From Escherichia sp. E1V33 (GTDB lineage Bacteria; Pseudomonadota; Gammaproteobacteria; Enterobacterales; Enterobacteriaceae): a DNA stretch of 64,000 bases. Shown one piece after another: positions 29,160-39,054 of the stretch. Location: positions 1-64,000 of the forward strand of contig NZ_RHJI01000009.1 of assembly GCF_004211955.1 (NCBI RefSeq), written 5' to 3'. Below the pieces are notes generated by a model. It saw only the letters and a list, made by a program, of their open reading frames with translations. It was not told the DNA's origin and made no database searches. Made by a program: the position numbers and the translations under genes. How positions within the stretch are numbered: position 1 is the first letter of the stretch; every line of letters starts with the position of its first letter.

Positions 29160-30080
29160 ATGATGAATAATAAAGTCAGCTTCACTAACAGCAATAATCC
29201 AGCAATCTCTTTGTCTGCAGTAATCTATTTCCCTCCAAAATTTGATGAAACCCGTCAGTATCCGGCAATTGTGGTATCTCACCCCGGTGGGGGCGTGAAA
29301 GAACAAACGGCCGGAACCTATGCCGAAAAACTGGCGGAAAAGGGATTTGTCACCATTGCTTATGACGCATCTTATCAAGGTGAAAGTAGCGGCGAGCCGC
29401 GTCAGTTAGAAAACCCATACATTCGTACTGAAGACGTCAGTGCCGTGATTGATTACCTGACAACTCTTTCTTACGTCGACAATACCCGAATTGGTGCGAT
29501 GGGAATTTGTGCCGGTGCAGGATATACAGCCAATGCTGCAATTCAGGATCGCCGCATCAAGGCCATCGGTACCGTTAGTGCGGTCAATATTGGTTCGATG
29601 TTCCGTAATGGTTGGGAAAACAATGTGAAATCTATTGATGCCCTACCACACATTGAAGCGGGTTCAAACGCCCGAACCAGCGATATTAGCAGCGGAGAAT
29701 ACGCCATTATGCCACTGGCTCCAATGAAGGAGTCCGATGCGCCGAACGAAGAACTGCGTCAGGCCTGGGAGTATTACCACACCCCTCGGGCGCAGTATCC
29801 AACAGCACCGGGTTACGCTACTTTGCGCAGCCTTAACCAGATTATTACCTATGATGCTTACCATATGGCGGAAGTGTACCTGACTCAGCCAATACAGATT
29901 GTGGCGGGCAGCCAGGCAGGAAGCAAATGGATGAGTGACGACCTGTACGATCGAGCATCAAGCCAGGATAAACGCTATCACATTGTTGAAGGCGCAAACC
30001 ATATGGATCTTTATGACGGCAAAGCCTATGTGGCTGAAGCAATTTCAGTACTGGCTCCGTTCTTTGAGGAAACGCTGTAA
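29160..30080 (+). CDS. ycjY: YcjY, alpha/beta hydrolase family protein
   Basis: 306 residues from the first ATG of ATGATGAAT at 29160, with GAGG six bases before; 29148 is an in-frame alternative without a site. It has an alpha/beta hydrolase core with an N-terminal SHPGGGVKEQTAGTYAEKLAEKGFV segment and an elbow-like GAMGICAGAGYTAN motif in which Cys replaces the usual Ser nucleophile (dienelactone-hydrolase style). The catalytic histidine is probably in EGANHMDLYD. Substrate unknown. Its stop overlaps the start of ymjD. Confidence 0.93.
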   Translation: MMNNKVSFTNSNNPAISLSAVIYFPPKFDETRQYPAIVVSHPGGGVKEQTAGTYAEKLAEKGFVTIAYDASYQGESSGEPRQLENPYIRTEDVSAVIDYLTTLSYVDNTRIGAMGICAGAGYTANAAIQDRRIKAIGTVSAVNIGSMFRNGWENNVKSIDALPHIEAGSNARTSDISSGEYAIMPLAPMKESDAPNEELRQAWEYYHTPRAQYPTAPGYATLRSLNQIITYDAYHMAEVYLTQPIQIVAGSQAGSKWMSDDLYDRASSQDKRYHIVEGANHMDLYDGKAYVAEAISVLAPFFEETL

Positions 30081-30154
30081 TGAAACATATTCAAATCCGC
30101 AATAGTGATATGGCCTGGCATATTGCTGCCAATAATCTGGGAAAAGTTTCATGA
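30080..30154 (+). CDS. ymjD: YmjD-like short open frame
   Basis: A 24-codon frame (MKHIQIRNSDMAWHIAANNL...) whose ATG overlaps the ycjY TAA (TAATG), and whose TGA overlaps the ATG of the next frame. It resembles the K-12 small frame ymjD as I recall it. It may be the remaining start of a lost gene rather than a working peptide. Confidence 0.5.
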   Translation: MKHIQIRNSDMAWHIAANNLGKVS

Positions 30155-30333
30155 AAAATGTACTGTTTCTTGGTGCTGGCGGTCAGATAGCCCGCCATGT
30201 GATTAATCAACTGGCAGATAAGCAAACCATTAAACAAACTTTATTTGCCCGTCAGCCAGCAAAAATCCACAAACCCTATCCAACTAATAAAATGCAAACA
30301 ACTTCCGGCAAAAAAGTGATACAAGATCGATAG
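30151..30333 (+). pseudogene. ymjC: Truncated ymjC, NmrA-like NAD(P)-binding protein
   Basis: The frame begins MKNVLFLGAGGQIARHVINQL, a clear NAD(P)-binding Rossmann start (GAGGQIA) of the SDR/NmrA group, and continues for about 47 residues to KPYPTN. It then runs into the 34-base direct repeat and stops at residue 60. The rest of the family's roughly 200 residues is missing. It overlaps ymjD by four bases, so the original operon was ycjY-ymjD-ymjC. Confidence 0.65.
30290..30323. repeat. Direct repeat copy B (at the ymjC truncation point)
   Basis: Matches 27844-27877 in 32 of 34 bases, same orientation. It begins exactly where ymjC homology ends. Confidence 0.85.
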
Positions 30334-30413
30334 CATAGCGTGAAGAAAAGGATTTGATAATCCACAAAATTTGCACAACACTGCCTGTAACACTTCTATT
30401 ATCAGAGACGATT

Positions 30414-31142
30414 ATGACCGTGACCCGCCCACGCGCCGAACGCGGCGCTTTCCCCCCAGGAACTGAACATTACGGACGTTCATTATTGGGTGCGCCGCTG
30501 CTCTGGTTTCCGGCCCATGCCGCCAGCAGCGAAAGTGGTTTGATTCTTGCTGGTACCCACGGCGATGAGAATTCTTCCGTCGTCGCCCTCTCCTGCGCAT
30601 TACGCACATTAACACCGTCTCTGCGCCGCCATCATGTAGTGCTCTGTGTGAATCCCGACGGTTGCCAGTTGGGTCTACGGGCTAATGCCAATGGTGTGGA
30701 TTTAAACAGGAACTTTCCCGCTGCCAACTGGAAGGAAGGAGAAACGGTATATCGCTGGAACAGTGCCGCCGAAGAGCGCGACGTTGTCTTGCTGACCGGA
30801 GATAAACCCGGCTCCGAACCTGAAACCCAGGCGTTATGCCAGCTCATTCACCGCATTCAACCCGCCTGGGTCGTCTCGTTCCACGATCCGCTGGCGTGTA
30901 TCGAAGATCCCAAACACAGTGAATTAGGTGAATGGCTGGCCCAGGCGTTTGAATTACCACTGGTAAGCAGCGTCGGCTACGACACTCCCGGTTCCTTTGG
31001 CAGTTGGTGTGCTGATCTGAACTTGCACTGTATCACTGCCGAATTTCCGCCCATCTCCGCCGATGAAGCCAGCGAAAAATATCTTTTTGCGATGGCGAAT
31101 TTACTGCGCTGGCATCCTAAAGATGCAATTCGCCGGTCGTAA
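30414..31142 (+). CDS. mpaA: MpaA, murein tripeptide amidase
   Basis: 242 residues from the ATG at 30414. It is a zinc carboxypeptidase-like enzyme (M14 family) that cleaves the gamma-D-Glu-mDap bond of murein tripeptide in the cytoplasm. Zinc ligands are visible in AGTHGDENS (His and Glu) and the later SFHDP. The arginine/asparagine substrate motif is VDLNRNFPA. Its end overlaps the convergent ycjG by about 26 bases. It feeds L-Ala-D-Glu to YcjG. Confidence 0.95.
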   Translation: MTVTRPRAERGAFPPGTEHYGRSLLGAPLLWFPAHAASSESGLILAGTHGDENSSVVALSCALRTLTPSLRRHHVVLCVNPDGCQLGLRANANGVDLNRNFPAANWKEGETVYRWNSAAEERDVVLLTGDKPGSEPETQALCQLIHRIQPAWVVSFHDPLACIEDPKHSELGEWLAQAFELPLVSSVGYDTPGSFGSWCADLNLHCITAEFPPISADEASEKYLFAMANLLRWHPKDAIRRS

Positions 31143-32082
31143 ACTGGAGAGCCGGTTCCACATCCGCCGCCAGCCAGGTCGGACCGTCGAGATCGGCGAA
31201 GCTGACCTGCGGCGCCAGCGGTAACGCCGCACTAATGGCGCGTGAGGTGCATAACATGCAGCCCAACATCAGGCTGAAACCTTGTGCACGCGCTTCTGTT
31301 GCCAGCGCCAACGCTTCCGTCAGGCCCCCGGTTTTATCAAGCTTGATATTAACCATCTCATAGCGCCCTTTCAGCGCCTTCAGGTTGCTGCGGGTATGAC
31401 AACTTTCATCTGCGCAAATAGGCAATGGATGGATAAAATTCTCCAGCGCCGCATCGTCCTGAGCCGGGAGAGGTTGCTCCAGCATTGCGACGCCTAAATC
31501 GGCCAGCAACTGGCATCGCGCCGCCAGTCCTTCCGCACGCCACGATTCATTGGCATCAACAATCAACGTCGCATCCGGTACTGCCGCACGAATCGCCACC
31601 ATCCGCTCGCTGATAAGATGATTATCCAGCTTCACTTTTAGTAATTTAGCCCCAGCCTGCCATAATGCTGCGGCACTGCCTGCCATCTGATCCGGCGTAC
31701 CGATCACTACAGTTTGCGCAGTGGTGATAGTTTCAGGGAGAGATATACCGATAAGTTCAGCCAGCGTCTGTTGCTGTTGTCGTGCGGCAAGATCCCACAG
31801 CGCACAATCCAGCGCATTACGCGCCGCACCGGCAGGCAGAACTTTTTGCAACTCTGCGCGCGTCAGCCCTTTTTCCAGTTGTGGGAGCACGCTCAATATT
31901 TGCGCCATGACTGAGGCATCACTTTCGCCATAGCGCGGATAAGGCGTGCATTCTCCAGTACCTTTGACGCCTTCTTCTTCCAGCTCAACCACCACCACGC
32001 GCGCTTCACTGCGGCTTCCCCGCGCAATAACAAACGGGGTATGTAACGGCCAGGCTTCCTCAAATACCTTAACGGTTCTCAT
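31117..32082 (-). CDS. ycjG: L-Ala-D/L-Glu epimerase
   Basis: 321 residues from the ATG at 32082, with GGAG upstream. It is a muconate-lactonizing/enolase superfamily enzyme that converts L-Ala-D-Glu from murein to L-Ala-L-Glu, which peptidases can cut. Features: the catalytic lysine motif KLLKVKLDN, metal ligands in VDANESW, LEQPLP and CADESC, and NIKLDKTGG. It is convergent with mpaA and acts in the same pathway. Confidence 0.95.
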   Translation of the reverse strand: MRTVKVFEEAWPLHTPFVIARGSRSEARVVVVELEEEGVKGTGECTPYPRYGESDASVMAQILSVLPQLEKGLTRAELQKVLPAGAARNALDCALWDLAARQQQQTLAELIGISLPETITTAQTVVIGTPDQMAGSAAALWQAGAKLLKVKLDNHLISERMVAIRAAVPDATLIVDANESWRAEGLAARCQLLADLGVAMLEQPLPAQDDAALENFIHPLPICADESCHTRSNLKALKGRYEMVNIKLDKTGGLTEALALATEARAQGFSLMLGCMLCTSRAISAALPLAPQVSFADLDGPTWLAADVEPALQFTTGELHL

Positions 32083-32200
32083 CTTTACTCCTTGTTGCCG
32101 CGGTGGTCTGCGGATTAAGCGCAAATAGCGATTGCTGTGTTATTGACAGTTAGCATAAACTAGGCATGACGTTAACTATATGTAAACAGGAAAGATAATC

Positions 32201-32707
32201 ATGTCACAAATCGTTCATTTCCAGGGCAACCCGGTTACAGTCGCCAATTCCATCCCGCAAGCGGGTAGCAAAGCGCAGACTTTTACTCTCGTGGCAAAAG
32301 ATCTGTCTGACGTCACCCTCGGTCAGTTTGCGGGTAAACGCAAAGTGCTGAACATTTTCCCGAGCATTGATACCGGTGTTTGCGCCGCATCAGTACGTAA
32401 GTTTAACCAACTGGCAACCGAAATCGACAACACGGTTGTGCTGTGCATCTCCGCCGATCTGCCGTTTGCTCAGTCTCGTTTCTGCGGCGCGGAAGGTCTG
32501 AACAACGTTATCACTCTCTCCACTTTCCGTAACGCTGAATTCCTGCAAGCTTACGGCGTTGAGATCGCTGAAGGCCCACTGAAAGGTCTGGCGGCACGTG
32601 CGGTTGTGGTAATTGATGAAAATGATAATGTGATTTTCAGTCAGTTGGTAAATGAAATCACCACCGAGCCGGATTACGAAGCAGCTCTCGCGGTACTGAA
32701 AGCGTAA
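32201..32707 (+). CDS. tpx: Thiol peroxidase Tpx
   Basis: 168 residues, an atypical two-cysteine peroxiredoxin of the periplasm or cytoplasm boundary that reduces lipid and alkyl peroxides with thioredoxin. Peroxidatic Cys61 is in the [10 protein letters not shown] motif, and resolving Cys95 is in SRFCGAEG. Full length. GGAAAG precedes the ATG. It is followed by a clean terminator and converges with tyrR. Confidence 0.98.
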   Translation: MSQIVHFQGNPVTVANSIPQAGSKAQTFTLVAKDLSDVTLGQFAGKRKVLNIFPSIDTGVCAASVRKFNQLATEIDNTVVLCISADLPFAQSRFCGAEGLNNVITLSTFRNAEFLQAYGVEIAEGPLKGLAARAVVVIDENDNVIFSQLVNEITTEPDYEAALAVLKA

Positions 32708-32714
32708 ATTATTA

Positions 32715-32746
32715 TGCCTGATGGTATTGCGCCATCAGGCATTTAT
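32715..32746. terminator. Terminator between tpx and tyrR
   Basis: TGCCTGATGG (32715-32724) pairs with CCATCAGGCA (32732-32741), then TTTAT. Its symmetry and flanking A/T suggest it may serve both genes. Confidence 0.85.
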
Positions 32747-32751
32747 CCCAC

Positions 32752-34293
32752 TTATTCTTCGCTCTTCTTCTGACTCAATCCATATTCCCGCAATTTATTG
32801 GCAATCGCGGTGTGAGAAACGCCCAAACGTTTTGCCAGTTTACGCGTACTGGGGTAATTGCGATAAAGCTGGGTTAATACCGAACGTTCAAAACGGCTGG
32901 TGATTTCGTCCAGCGAACCTTCCATTGCATCTTCACCAACGGCCACTGTTGCAGCGTCATAATCCGGCAGCAAAATATCCTGCGGACGCAGTTCATAACC
33001 TTCCAGTTGCGTCAGTGCGCGGTAAATGGCGTTTTTCAACTGCCGCACATTACCCGGCCATGCATAACGCGTAAGCACGGTATTCAGATCTGCAGCCAGT
33101 TTCGGACGCGGCACTCCCTGTTCGTCAGCAAACCGGGCAACAAACAACTCGGTTAACGGCATAATGTCCTGTGGACAGTCGCGCAGCGGCGGCAGATTTA
33201 ACGTCAGCACGTTCAGACGATAATAGAGATCTTCGCGGAACATGCCTTTTTGCACCAGCTCGACCAGATTCTTCTGCGTCGCGCAAATTACCCGCACATC
33301 GACATGCACTTCGTGGTCTTCCCCAACTCGACGGAAAGTGCCATCGTTGAGAAAACGCAATAATTTTGCCTGCATTCGCGGCGACATTTCGCCAATCTCA
33401 TCCAGCAAAACCGAGCCGCCGTTCGCCTGTTCGAAGAATCCTTTTTTCCCCTCAGGCGCATGTCCGAACAGTTCGCTCTCTACTGCATCTTCTGGAATAG
33501 AAGCGCAGTTCAGAGCCAGATAAGGTTTACTCGCTCGCGGGCTTGCCTGATGACAAGCGTAAGCAAAGAGATCTTTGCCCGTGCCGGTATCCCCCGTGAT
33601 CAGCAGTGGTGCGCTTAACATTGCCAACTTTTGCGCCTGCTCTACCGCGTGCTTCATTTTAGGACTGATGGCGACAATCTGACTAAAGGCGCTGACATCC
33701 TGCGCAGCCACATTTTGCAACTGACGGCCCATACGGATTGTTGAGCGCAGCATCACTACCGCACCGGTCAGGACATGCTGGTCGTTTTCATCCTGAAGAT
33801 AGACAGGCGTTATCTCCATCAGGAAATTTTGTCCATTAATCACTACATGTTCGTTATGTGAATCCTGCGGGTCGCTCTCAAGCCAACGTAAAAAATTAAA
33901 TCCGTTAATCAATTGCGCAGCGGTATGATTGCGTAAGCGATCCAGTTTTTGCCCGAATAGCTGACAGCTCGCCGGATTTGCCATGTCCACTTTGCTTTTC
34001 ATATCGACAGAAAGCACGGGCTCAGGCAATGCTTCAAGCAATGCGCTCAACGCCTGATGTTCTCGCTCGGAAGGCATCCACGGCACAGTGCGCACATCGG
34101 TAACGCCCACAATACGGCGTATTTCCGCCATCAAACTGCTGAAACTGTCAAAATCCAGTTCGGCAAAATTCAGGTAAATCCGCCCGATTGGGTCAATCTC
34201 AATACCGCGTAAATCGATGCCTCTTAGCACCAGTAGATCAAGCAATTCGCGGGTCAGACCGAGTCGGTCTTCACAAAAGACTTCCAGACGCAT
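32752..34293 (-). CDS. tyrR: TyrR, regulator of aromatic amino acid genes
   Basis: 513 residues from the ATG at 34293 (MRLEVFCEDRLGLTRELLDLL); a start four codons further up is possible but less supported. It has an N-terminal ACT domain, a PAS domain (about 80-190), a central AAA+ domain with Walker A GDTGTGKD, and a C-terminal helix-turn-helix (STRKLAKRLGVSHTAIANKLREYG). As known for TyrR, the sigma-54 contact motif GAFTGA is absent (GHAPEGKKGFF instead), so it acts on sigma-70 promoters. Confidence 0.97.
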   Translation of the reverse strand: MRLEVFCEDRLGLTRELLDLLVLRGIDLRGIEIDPIGRIYLNFAELDFDSFSSLMAEIRRIVGVTDVRTVPWMPSEREHQALSALLEALPEPVLSVDMKSKVDMANPASCQLFGQKLDRLRNHTAAQLINGFNFLRWLESDPQDSHNEHVVINGQNFLMEITPVYLQDENDQHVLTGAVVMLRSTIRMGRQLQNVAAQDVSAFSQIVAISPKMKHAVEQAQKLAMLSAPLLITGDTGTGKDLFAYACHQASPRASKPYLALNCASIPEDAVESELFGHAPEGKKGFFEQANGGSVLLDEIGEMSPRMQAKLLRFLNDGTFRRVGEDHEVHVDVRVICATQKNLVELVQKGMFREDLYYRLNVLTLNLPPLRDCPQDIMPLTELFVARFADEQGVPRPKLAADLNTVLTRYAWPGNVRQLKNAIYRALTQLEGYELRPQDILLPDYDAATVAVGEDAMEGSLDEITSRFERSVLTQLYRNYPSTRKLAKRLGVSHTAIANKLREYGLSQKKSEE

Positions 34294-34362
34294 GGGAACC
34301 TTCACATGAAAAAGAACAATAAATATGATGATATGACACTATTCGAGTAGCAGGAAGGTTTC

Positions 34363-34380
34363 TGTCAACAAACATTGACA
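34363..34380 (-). promoter_or_regulatory. TyrR-box-like palindrome overlapping a -35 element
   Basis: TGTCAA-N6-TTGACA is a perfect inverted repeat about 70 bases before tyrR, resembling the TyrR box TGTAAA-N6-TTTACA. Its inner TTGACA can be the -35 of the tyrR promoter, fitting autorepression. Confidence 0.6.
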
Positions 34381-34439
34381 CAACGATGGATAAACGGGCA
34401 CTTCGGCGTAAAGGTATCCGATCAGCGCCCGAAAGTGCG

Positions 34440-35501
34440 CTAATTTTCGCCGGACGTTTTGCTCTTTTGTAACGTCTCTTTTACCTGACCGATAAGCTGA
34501 CGACGGAAATCCCCGAGGCGAGGTTTGTCATCGTCAATCCACGGTAGCGGGCGGCAAAGCTCCATAGCTTTAATCCCCAGTCGCGCCGTCAGAAGCCCAG
34601 CACCAATCCCCTGAGCTGCGCGAGTAGACAAGCGCGCGGCGAGATCCTGCGACATCCAGTCCATCCCCACTTCACGTACCAGTTCGCTGGCCCCGGCGAA
34701 AGCGATATTCAGTAACACCAGTTTAAACAGACGCAAACGGCTGTAATACCCCAGTTCAATGCCATACAGCGTGGCGATACGATTAATCAAACGCAGATTG
34801 CGCCAGGCGATAAACGCCATATCCACCAGCGCCAGTGGGCTAACAGCAATCATTAACGTTGATTCCGCCGCTGAGCGACTGATTTCGCGCCGCGCCTGAG
34901 CATCTAAAACCGGCTGGACCAGGTGAGCATACAGGCTGACCACTTCACGATCGTTCTGCGTTTCATGGATTGAGGCATACCAGCGTTGCAGCGCAGGATG
35001 AGACTGATCGATACCCGCCTGCTGCGCCAGTTTTTCGCAAAATGCGCGCCCTTTACCCGTGCCGTGACTGTGCAACAAATCGCGCGCTTCGTCGCGTTCG
35101 TGGGCACGCTGTCGCAAGCGCCATAAGCGCCGCCACTCTGTTACCACAGATCCTACGCCAGCGCCAATAATCAATGCCCCAGCGGCACACCCACCCAGCG
35201 CCACCCAGTCCTGAGTTTGCCAGGCGTTCATTGTCCACTGCACTCCCTGACCAACAACGCTTGCGCCAAACAGAGCCAGCCCGCCCATCACCATTTTGCG
35301 CCACAGACTGCGTTTCGGACGTAATGCTGCGTCCATTACCGCTTCAACTTGCCCCTCTTCTTCCTGCGCTTCGTCGAGCGTGGCCGGGGCAAAATTTTGC
35401 GCCTGATTTTCGTCGAAGGTCTGCTGCGCCCTGAATTTTGGATTCTGATCGACCTCCAGCGGACCGTCGAAATCAATACGTGGTTTTAACGGTTCGGTCA
35501 T
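34440..35501 (-). CDS. ycjF: YcjF, DUF697 inner-membrane protein
   Basis: 353 residues. The N-terminal 65 residues are acidic and low in complexity, then come two membrane segments ([18 protein letters not shown] and [20 protein letters not shown]) and a C-terminal DUF697 domain. It is translationally coupled to ycjX (four-base overlap). Function unknown; the pair is heat-shock induced in E. coli. Confidence 0.93.
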   Translation of the reverse strand: MTEPLKPRIDFDGPLEVDQNPKFRAQQTFDENQAQNFAPATLDEAQEEEGQVEAVMDAALRPKRSLWRKMVMGGLALFGASVVGQGVQWTMNAWQTQDWVALGGCAAGALIIGAGVGSVVTEWRRLWRLRQRAHERDEARDLLHSHGTGKGRAFCEKLAQQAGIDQSHPALQRWYASIHETQNDREVVSLYAHLVQPVLDAQARREISRSAAESTLMIAVSPLALVDMAFIAWRNLRLINRIATLYGIELGYYSRLRLFKLVLLNIAFAGASELVREVGMDWMSQDLAARLSTRAAQGIGAGLLTARLGIKAMELCRPLPWIDDDKPRLGDFRRQLIGQVKETLQKSKTSGEN

Positions 35502-36895
35502 CGCAATTTATCTCCTATTAAAAATTCCAGCGCAGCATCAAGGCGAATGTGCGGTAGCGGTTTGTCGACATCCATCACCTGCGGACGAAACGCCTCAAAC
35601 TGGAAGCCTTGCTTATCCCAGAACGCCTGACCGGGCAAACGTGCGGGAACTTCGCCAGGATAAACAGTGAGCGGTGCGCCATCGCTGAGTCGATTACCGC
35701 GCAGCGCCGGGATTTTCTCACCGTTAACATCAATAATGCCGCTGGTGGTCGCCTGAACTGACGCCAGCCCCAGACAATCCATACTGATCCCTTCGAACGC
35801 CGCATTTTGCCAGGCATCCTGAATCAGTTGTTGCAGTAATGAAACCATATTGGCGTGCTGATCAATGGTCACATGATCCGCTTTAGTCGCGGCAAACAAC
35901 AGCTTATCGATAACCGGCGAGAACAAGCGCCGGAACAGCGTGCGCTGCCCGTAATGGAAACTCTGCATTAATTGCGTCAACGCCAGACGCATGTCATTAA
36001 ATGCCTGCGGTCCACTGTTGAGCGGTTGCAGGCAGTCCACCAGCACAATCTGGCGGTCAAAGCGCAGAAAATGATTCTTATAGAACCCCTTCACCACTTT
36101 CTCGCAGTAATAATTAAACCGCTCGCGCAGCATTCCTGCATTGGTATGCTTATCGGCCTGCGCGAGTTTGGACTCGCCCCAGGCATCGACATCCGGCCAC
36201 GGGAAGAATTGCAGCGCGGGCGCACCGGCCATATCGCCAGGCAAAACAAAGCGCCCAGGCTGAATAAAGTGCAGCCCCTGCTGTTTACAGTGGTGGAGAT
36301 AATCGGTCCACGCGGCGGCAATGTCTGCCAGTCGGTTTTCGTCGGCAGGCGCTAACGGGTCCAGACCTTCGCACATCATCCGCCATTTCGCCGACCACAC
36401 GCCGCGCTGACCATTGAGCAAGCCTGTCATCTGCCGCGACCAGCTTAAGTAATCCTGCGCCAGCATCGGCAGGTCGAGCAGCCATTCGCCGGGATAATCC
36501 ACAATCTCCAGATACAGCGTGGAGGTGTCTTTGAAGTGGCGCAACAGTGAATCATTCGATTTATAACGCAACGCCAGACGAATTTCGCTGACACCGCGCG
36601 TTGGCGTCGGCCAGGCGGGAGGATCGCCATATAACTGCGCCAGGCCTTCGTCGTAAGTAAAACGCGGGATGCCAAAATCACGTTGAGGAATACGCTTCAC
36701 ACCCAGCAGGCGCTCTTCGCGCACCGCGCTTAATAGCGGCAGCCTGGCTCCTGCGTGAATATTAAGCAACTGATTAACCATCGCGGTGATAAACGCTGTT
36801 TTGCCGCTGCGGCTAAGTCCGGTTACAGCGAGGCGCAGATGTCTGTCGACACCCCGATTCACCAGCGCATTAAGTTCATTTTTAAGTCGCTTCAT
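35498..36895 (-). CDS. ycjX: YcjX, DUF463 P-loop GTPase-like protein
   Basis: 465 residues from the ATG at 36895. It has a P-loop at 26-33 (GLSRSGKT) and a downstream [14 protein letters not shown] segment resembling a DxxG switch, so it is a nucleotide-binding stress protein. YcjX is a member of the sigma-32 regulon in K-12. First gene of ycjX-ycjF. Confidence 0.94.
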   Translation of the reverse strand: MKRLKNELNALVNRGVDRHLRLAVTGLSRSGKTAFITAMVNQLLNIHAGARLPLLSAVREERLLGVKRIPQRDFGIPRFTYDEGLAQLYGDPPAWPTPTRGVSEIRLALRYKSNDSLLRHFKDTSTLYLEIVDYPGEWLLDLPMLAQDYLSWSRQMTGLLNGQRGVWSAKWRMMCEGLDPLAPADENRLADIAAAWTDYLHHCKQQGLHFIQPGRFVLPGDMAGAPALQFFPWPDVDAWGESKLAQADKHTNAGMLRERFNYYCEKVVKGFYKNHFLRFDRQIVLVDCLQPLNSGPQAFNDMRLALTQLMQSFHYGQRTLFRRLFSPVIDKLLFAATKADHVTIDQHANMVSLLQQLIQDAWQNAAFEGISMDCLGLASVQATTSGIIDVNGEKIPALRGNRLSDGAPLTVYPGEVPARLPGQAFWDKQGFQFEAFRPQVMDVDKPLPHIRLDAALEFLIGDKLR

Positions 36896-36948
36896 TGCTA
36901 TCCTGTGCTGCTCTGAAGACCAGAAAATAATCATTCATATGGATATGA

Positions 36949-36976
36949 ATGTGGGGTCAGGCCATTGATTATCAAC
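36949..36976 (-). promoter_or_regulatory. Candidate heat-shock (sigma-32) promoter of ycjX
   Basis: On the minus strand GTTGATAA (36968-36976 region) is followed after 12-13 bases by CCCCACAT (36949-36956), near the sigma-32 pattern CTTGAAA-N13-CCCCATNT. The site is 55-80 bases before the ycjX ATG. Confidence 0.5.
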
Positions 36977-37048
36977 TGCCCGTGTTGTCATCGACGGGCG
37001 AACTCCATAAGATGTGCAGCATTCACGTTCGGACGGAGTTCCTGACCT

Positions 37049-38047
37049 ATGTCCCCTACTATTTATGATATTGCCAGAGTTGCAGGCGTATCAAAATCCA
37101 CCGTATCACGCGTGCTGAATAAGCAAACCAATATCTCCCCGGAAGCGCGCGAAAAAGTGTTACGGGCCATTGAAGAATTACAGTATCAACCAAACAAGCT
37201 GGCCCGCGCGCTGACCTCTTCGGGTTTTGATGCAATTATGGTGATTTCAACCCGTTCGACCAAAACTACGGCGGGTAATCCGTTTTTCTCTGAAGTTTTG
37301 CATGCCATCACCGCCAAAGCGGAAGAAGAAGGTTTCGACGTGATATTACAGACGTCGCACACCCCGGCAGAAGACTTACAAAAGTGTGAAAGCAAAATTA
37401 AGCAGAAAATGATTAAGGGCATTATTATGCTAAGTTCGCCAGCGGATGAGTCATTTTTTGCCCAACTCGATAAATACGAGATCCCGGTGGTGGTGATCGG
37501 TAAAGTTGAAGGTCAATATAGCCATGTTTATTCCGTCGATACCGATAATTATGGCGACAGTATTGCGCTCACCGATGCGTTAATTGAAAGTGGGCATAAA
37601 AATATTGCCTGCCTGCATGCTCCGCTTGATGTCCATGTTTCGGTTGACCGCGTTAATGGTTATAAGCAAAGTCTGTCTGCACATAACATTGCTGTGCGTG
37701 ATGAATGGATTGTTGATGGTGGTTATACTCATGAAACAGCATTAAAAGCAGCACGGCAATTATTAAGTCAGTCACCGTTACCTGAGGCGGTGTTCGCCAC
37801 TGACAGCCTGAAATTAATGAGCATTTATCGTGCGGCGGCAGAGAGAAATATTGCTATTCCGCAGCAGTTAGCGGTGGTGGGTTACAGCAATGAAACGCTG
37901 TCGTTTATATTAACGCCTGCACCGGGCGGCATCGATGTTCCGACGCAGGAGTTAGGTCAACAAAGCTGCGAGTTATTATTCCGCTTAATTGCCGGAAAAC
38001 CATCACCACAAAATATCACCGTTGCCACACATATGTCGTTAAAATAA
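37049..38047 (+). CDS. ycjW: YcjW, LacI-type transcription repressor
   Basis: 332 residues. The N-terminal LacI helix-turn-helix is [32 protein letters not shown] split over residues 5-36, with hinge helix region [13 protein letters not shown] periplasmic-binding-protein-like sensor domain follows. YcjW is reported to control the ycj sugar operon and to affect hydrogen sulfide production in K-12. Candidate operators are seen at ycjM and near ycjU. It is divergent from ycjX and precedes a REP element. Confidence 0.95.
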   Translation: MSPTIYDIARVAGVSKSTVSRVLNKQTNISPEAREKVLRAIEELQYQPNKLARALTSSGFDAIMVISTRSTKTTAGNPFFSEVLHAITAKAEEEGFDVILQTSHTPAEDLQKCESKIKQKMIKGIIMLSSPADESFFAQLDKYEIPVVVIGKVEGQYSHVYSVDTDNYGDSIALTDALIESGHKNIACLHAPLDVHVSVDRVNGYKQSLSAHNIAVRDEWIVDGGYTHETALKAARQLLSQSPLPEAVFATDSLKLMSIYRAAAERNIAIPQQLAVVGYSNETLSFILTPAPGGIDVPTQELGQQSCELLFRLIAGKPSPQNITVATHMSLK

Positions 38048-38059
38048 ATACCAGACGTA

Positions 38060-38090
38060 GGCCGGATAAGGCGCTCGCGCCGCATCCGGC
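38060..38090. repeat. REP element
   Basis: GCCGGATAAGGCGCTCGCGCC then GCATCCGGC lies between the convergent ycjW and ompG. Confidence 0.88.
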
Positions 38091-38104
38091 AATTTAGCTC
38101 ATTA

Positions 38105-39010
38105 TCAGAACGAGTAATTTACGCCGACACCTGCATAATGGAATTTATCGCTGTCGCCTTCGTCGTGATCCTGCCACTCAAACGCGTATTCCAGCGAAAC
38201 GGAAAGACCATTCTGGAAATCATAACCGTAAAATAAACCAACACGGTTAAAATCATGGCCTTCACGTTCAATATCATCCTGCCAGTCCCAGTTACTCCAG
38301 CGATCCAGCCCAATGCGCGTATACGGCGTCACCGAGTGGTTGCCGAGCGTCAGCGGCAAATAGGCGCGAATTTCTTGCGTGGAAAACTCACCGTTATTGC
38401 GGCTGTCGTCCATATTGAAGCCGCGCTCGAGATAATAGTTCACTCGCAAGGCAACCGTTTCGTTGAAGGTATATTGCAGACCTGTTTCCGTTTCGACACG
38501 GGTATCAGCGTAACCGGTCGTGTTCAGATCGTTGGCAAATTTATACATCGACAACCAACCGTTGAAACGTAAATCGTCAGTCAGTTTCACATCCCAATCT
38601 GGCGCGATTTTCCAGCGCTGCATATTCGCCGTGTCTTTACCCGGTTCATCAACGTAGTGATAACCATAATTACGGAAACCGCCGGTCAGGCCGAAACTGA
38701 AATCATCGCTTTCGAGGAACTGATAATGCACCTCCAGCTCCGGGCGATCAAACCACGTTCCACGTTTACCCGCGCTATAATCTACCGGCCCTTCCTGATA
38801 ATAGGCCAAAGAAATTCTCCACGGCCCGTTGGCGGCATTAAAATAGACAGAAGGCTCCGCCAGCCCATCCATATCTTCGCCATAACCCTCGACGTTTTCT
38901 ATTTCGTACATCGCGCCGATATTAAAGTGCCAGTCGTTCTTTTCCTCGGCCTGTGCGCAGGCCATTCCCGCACACATCACCAGTGCGGTACAGGGTAATA
39001 ACTTTTTCAT
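38105..39010 (-). CDS. ompG: OmpG, monomeric outer-membrane porin
   Basis: 301 residues with a 21-residue signal peptide (MKKLLPCTALVMCAGMACAQA) and a 14-strand single-chain barrel ending in YSF. OmpG passes mono-, di- and trisaccharides without forming trimers, which suits uptake of the disaccharides handled by the adjacent operon. It is the last gene of the ycjM-to-ompG run; 45 bases separate it from ycjV. Confidence 0.96.
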   Translation of the reverse strand: MKKLLPCTALVMCAGMACAQAEEKNDWHFNIGAMYEIENVEGYGEDMDGLAEPSVYFNAANGPWRISLAYYQEGPVDYSAGKRGTWFDRPELEVHYQFLESDDFSFGLTGGFRNYGYHYVDEPGKDTANMQRWKIAPDWDVKLTDDLRFNGWLSMYKFANDLNTTGYADTRVETETGLQYTFNETVALRVNYYLERGFNMDDSRNNGEFSTQEIRAYLPLTLGNHSVTPYTRIGLDRWSNWDWQDDIEREGHDFNRVGLFYGYDFQNGLSVSLEYAFEWQDHDEGDSDKFHYAGVGVNYSF

Positions 39011-39054
39011 TATTGTTCCTTGTATTATCCTGGGGGAATGCCTTCCCCCTGTAT

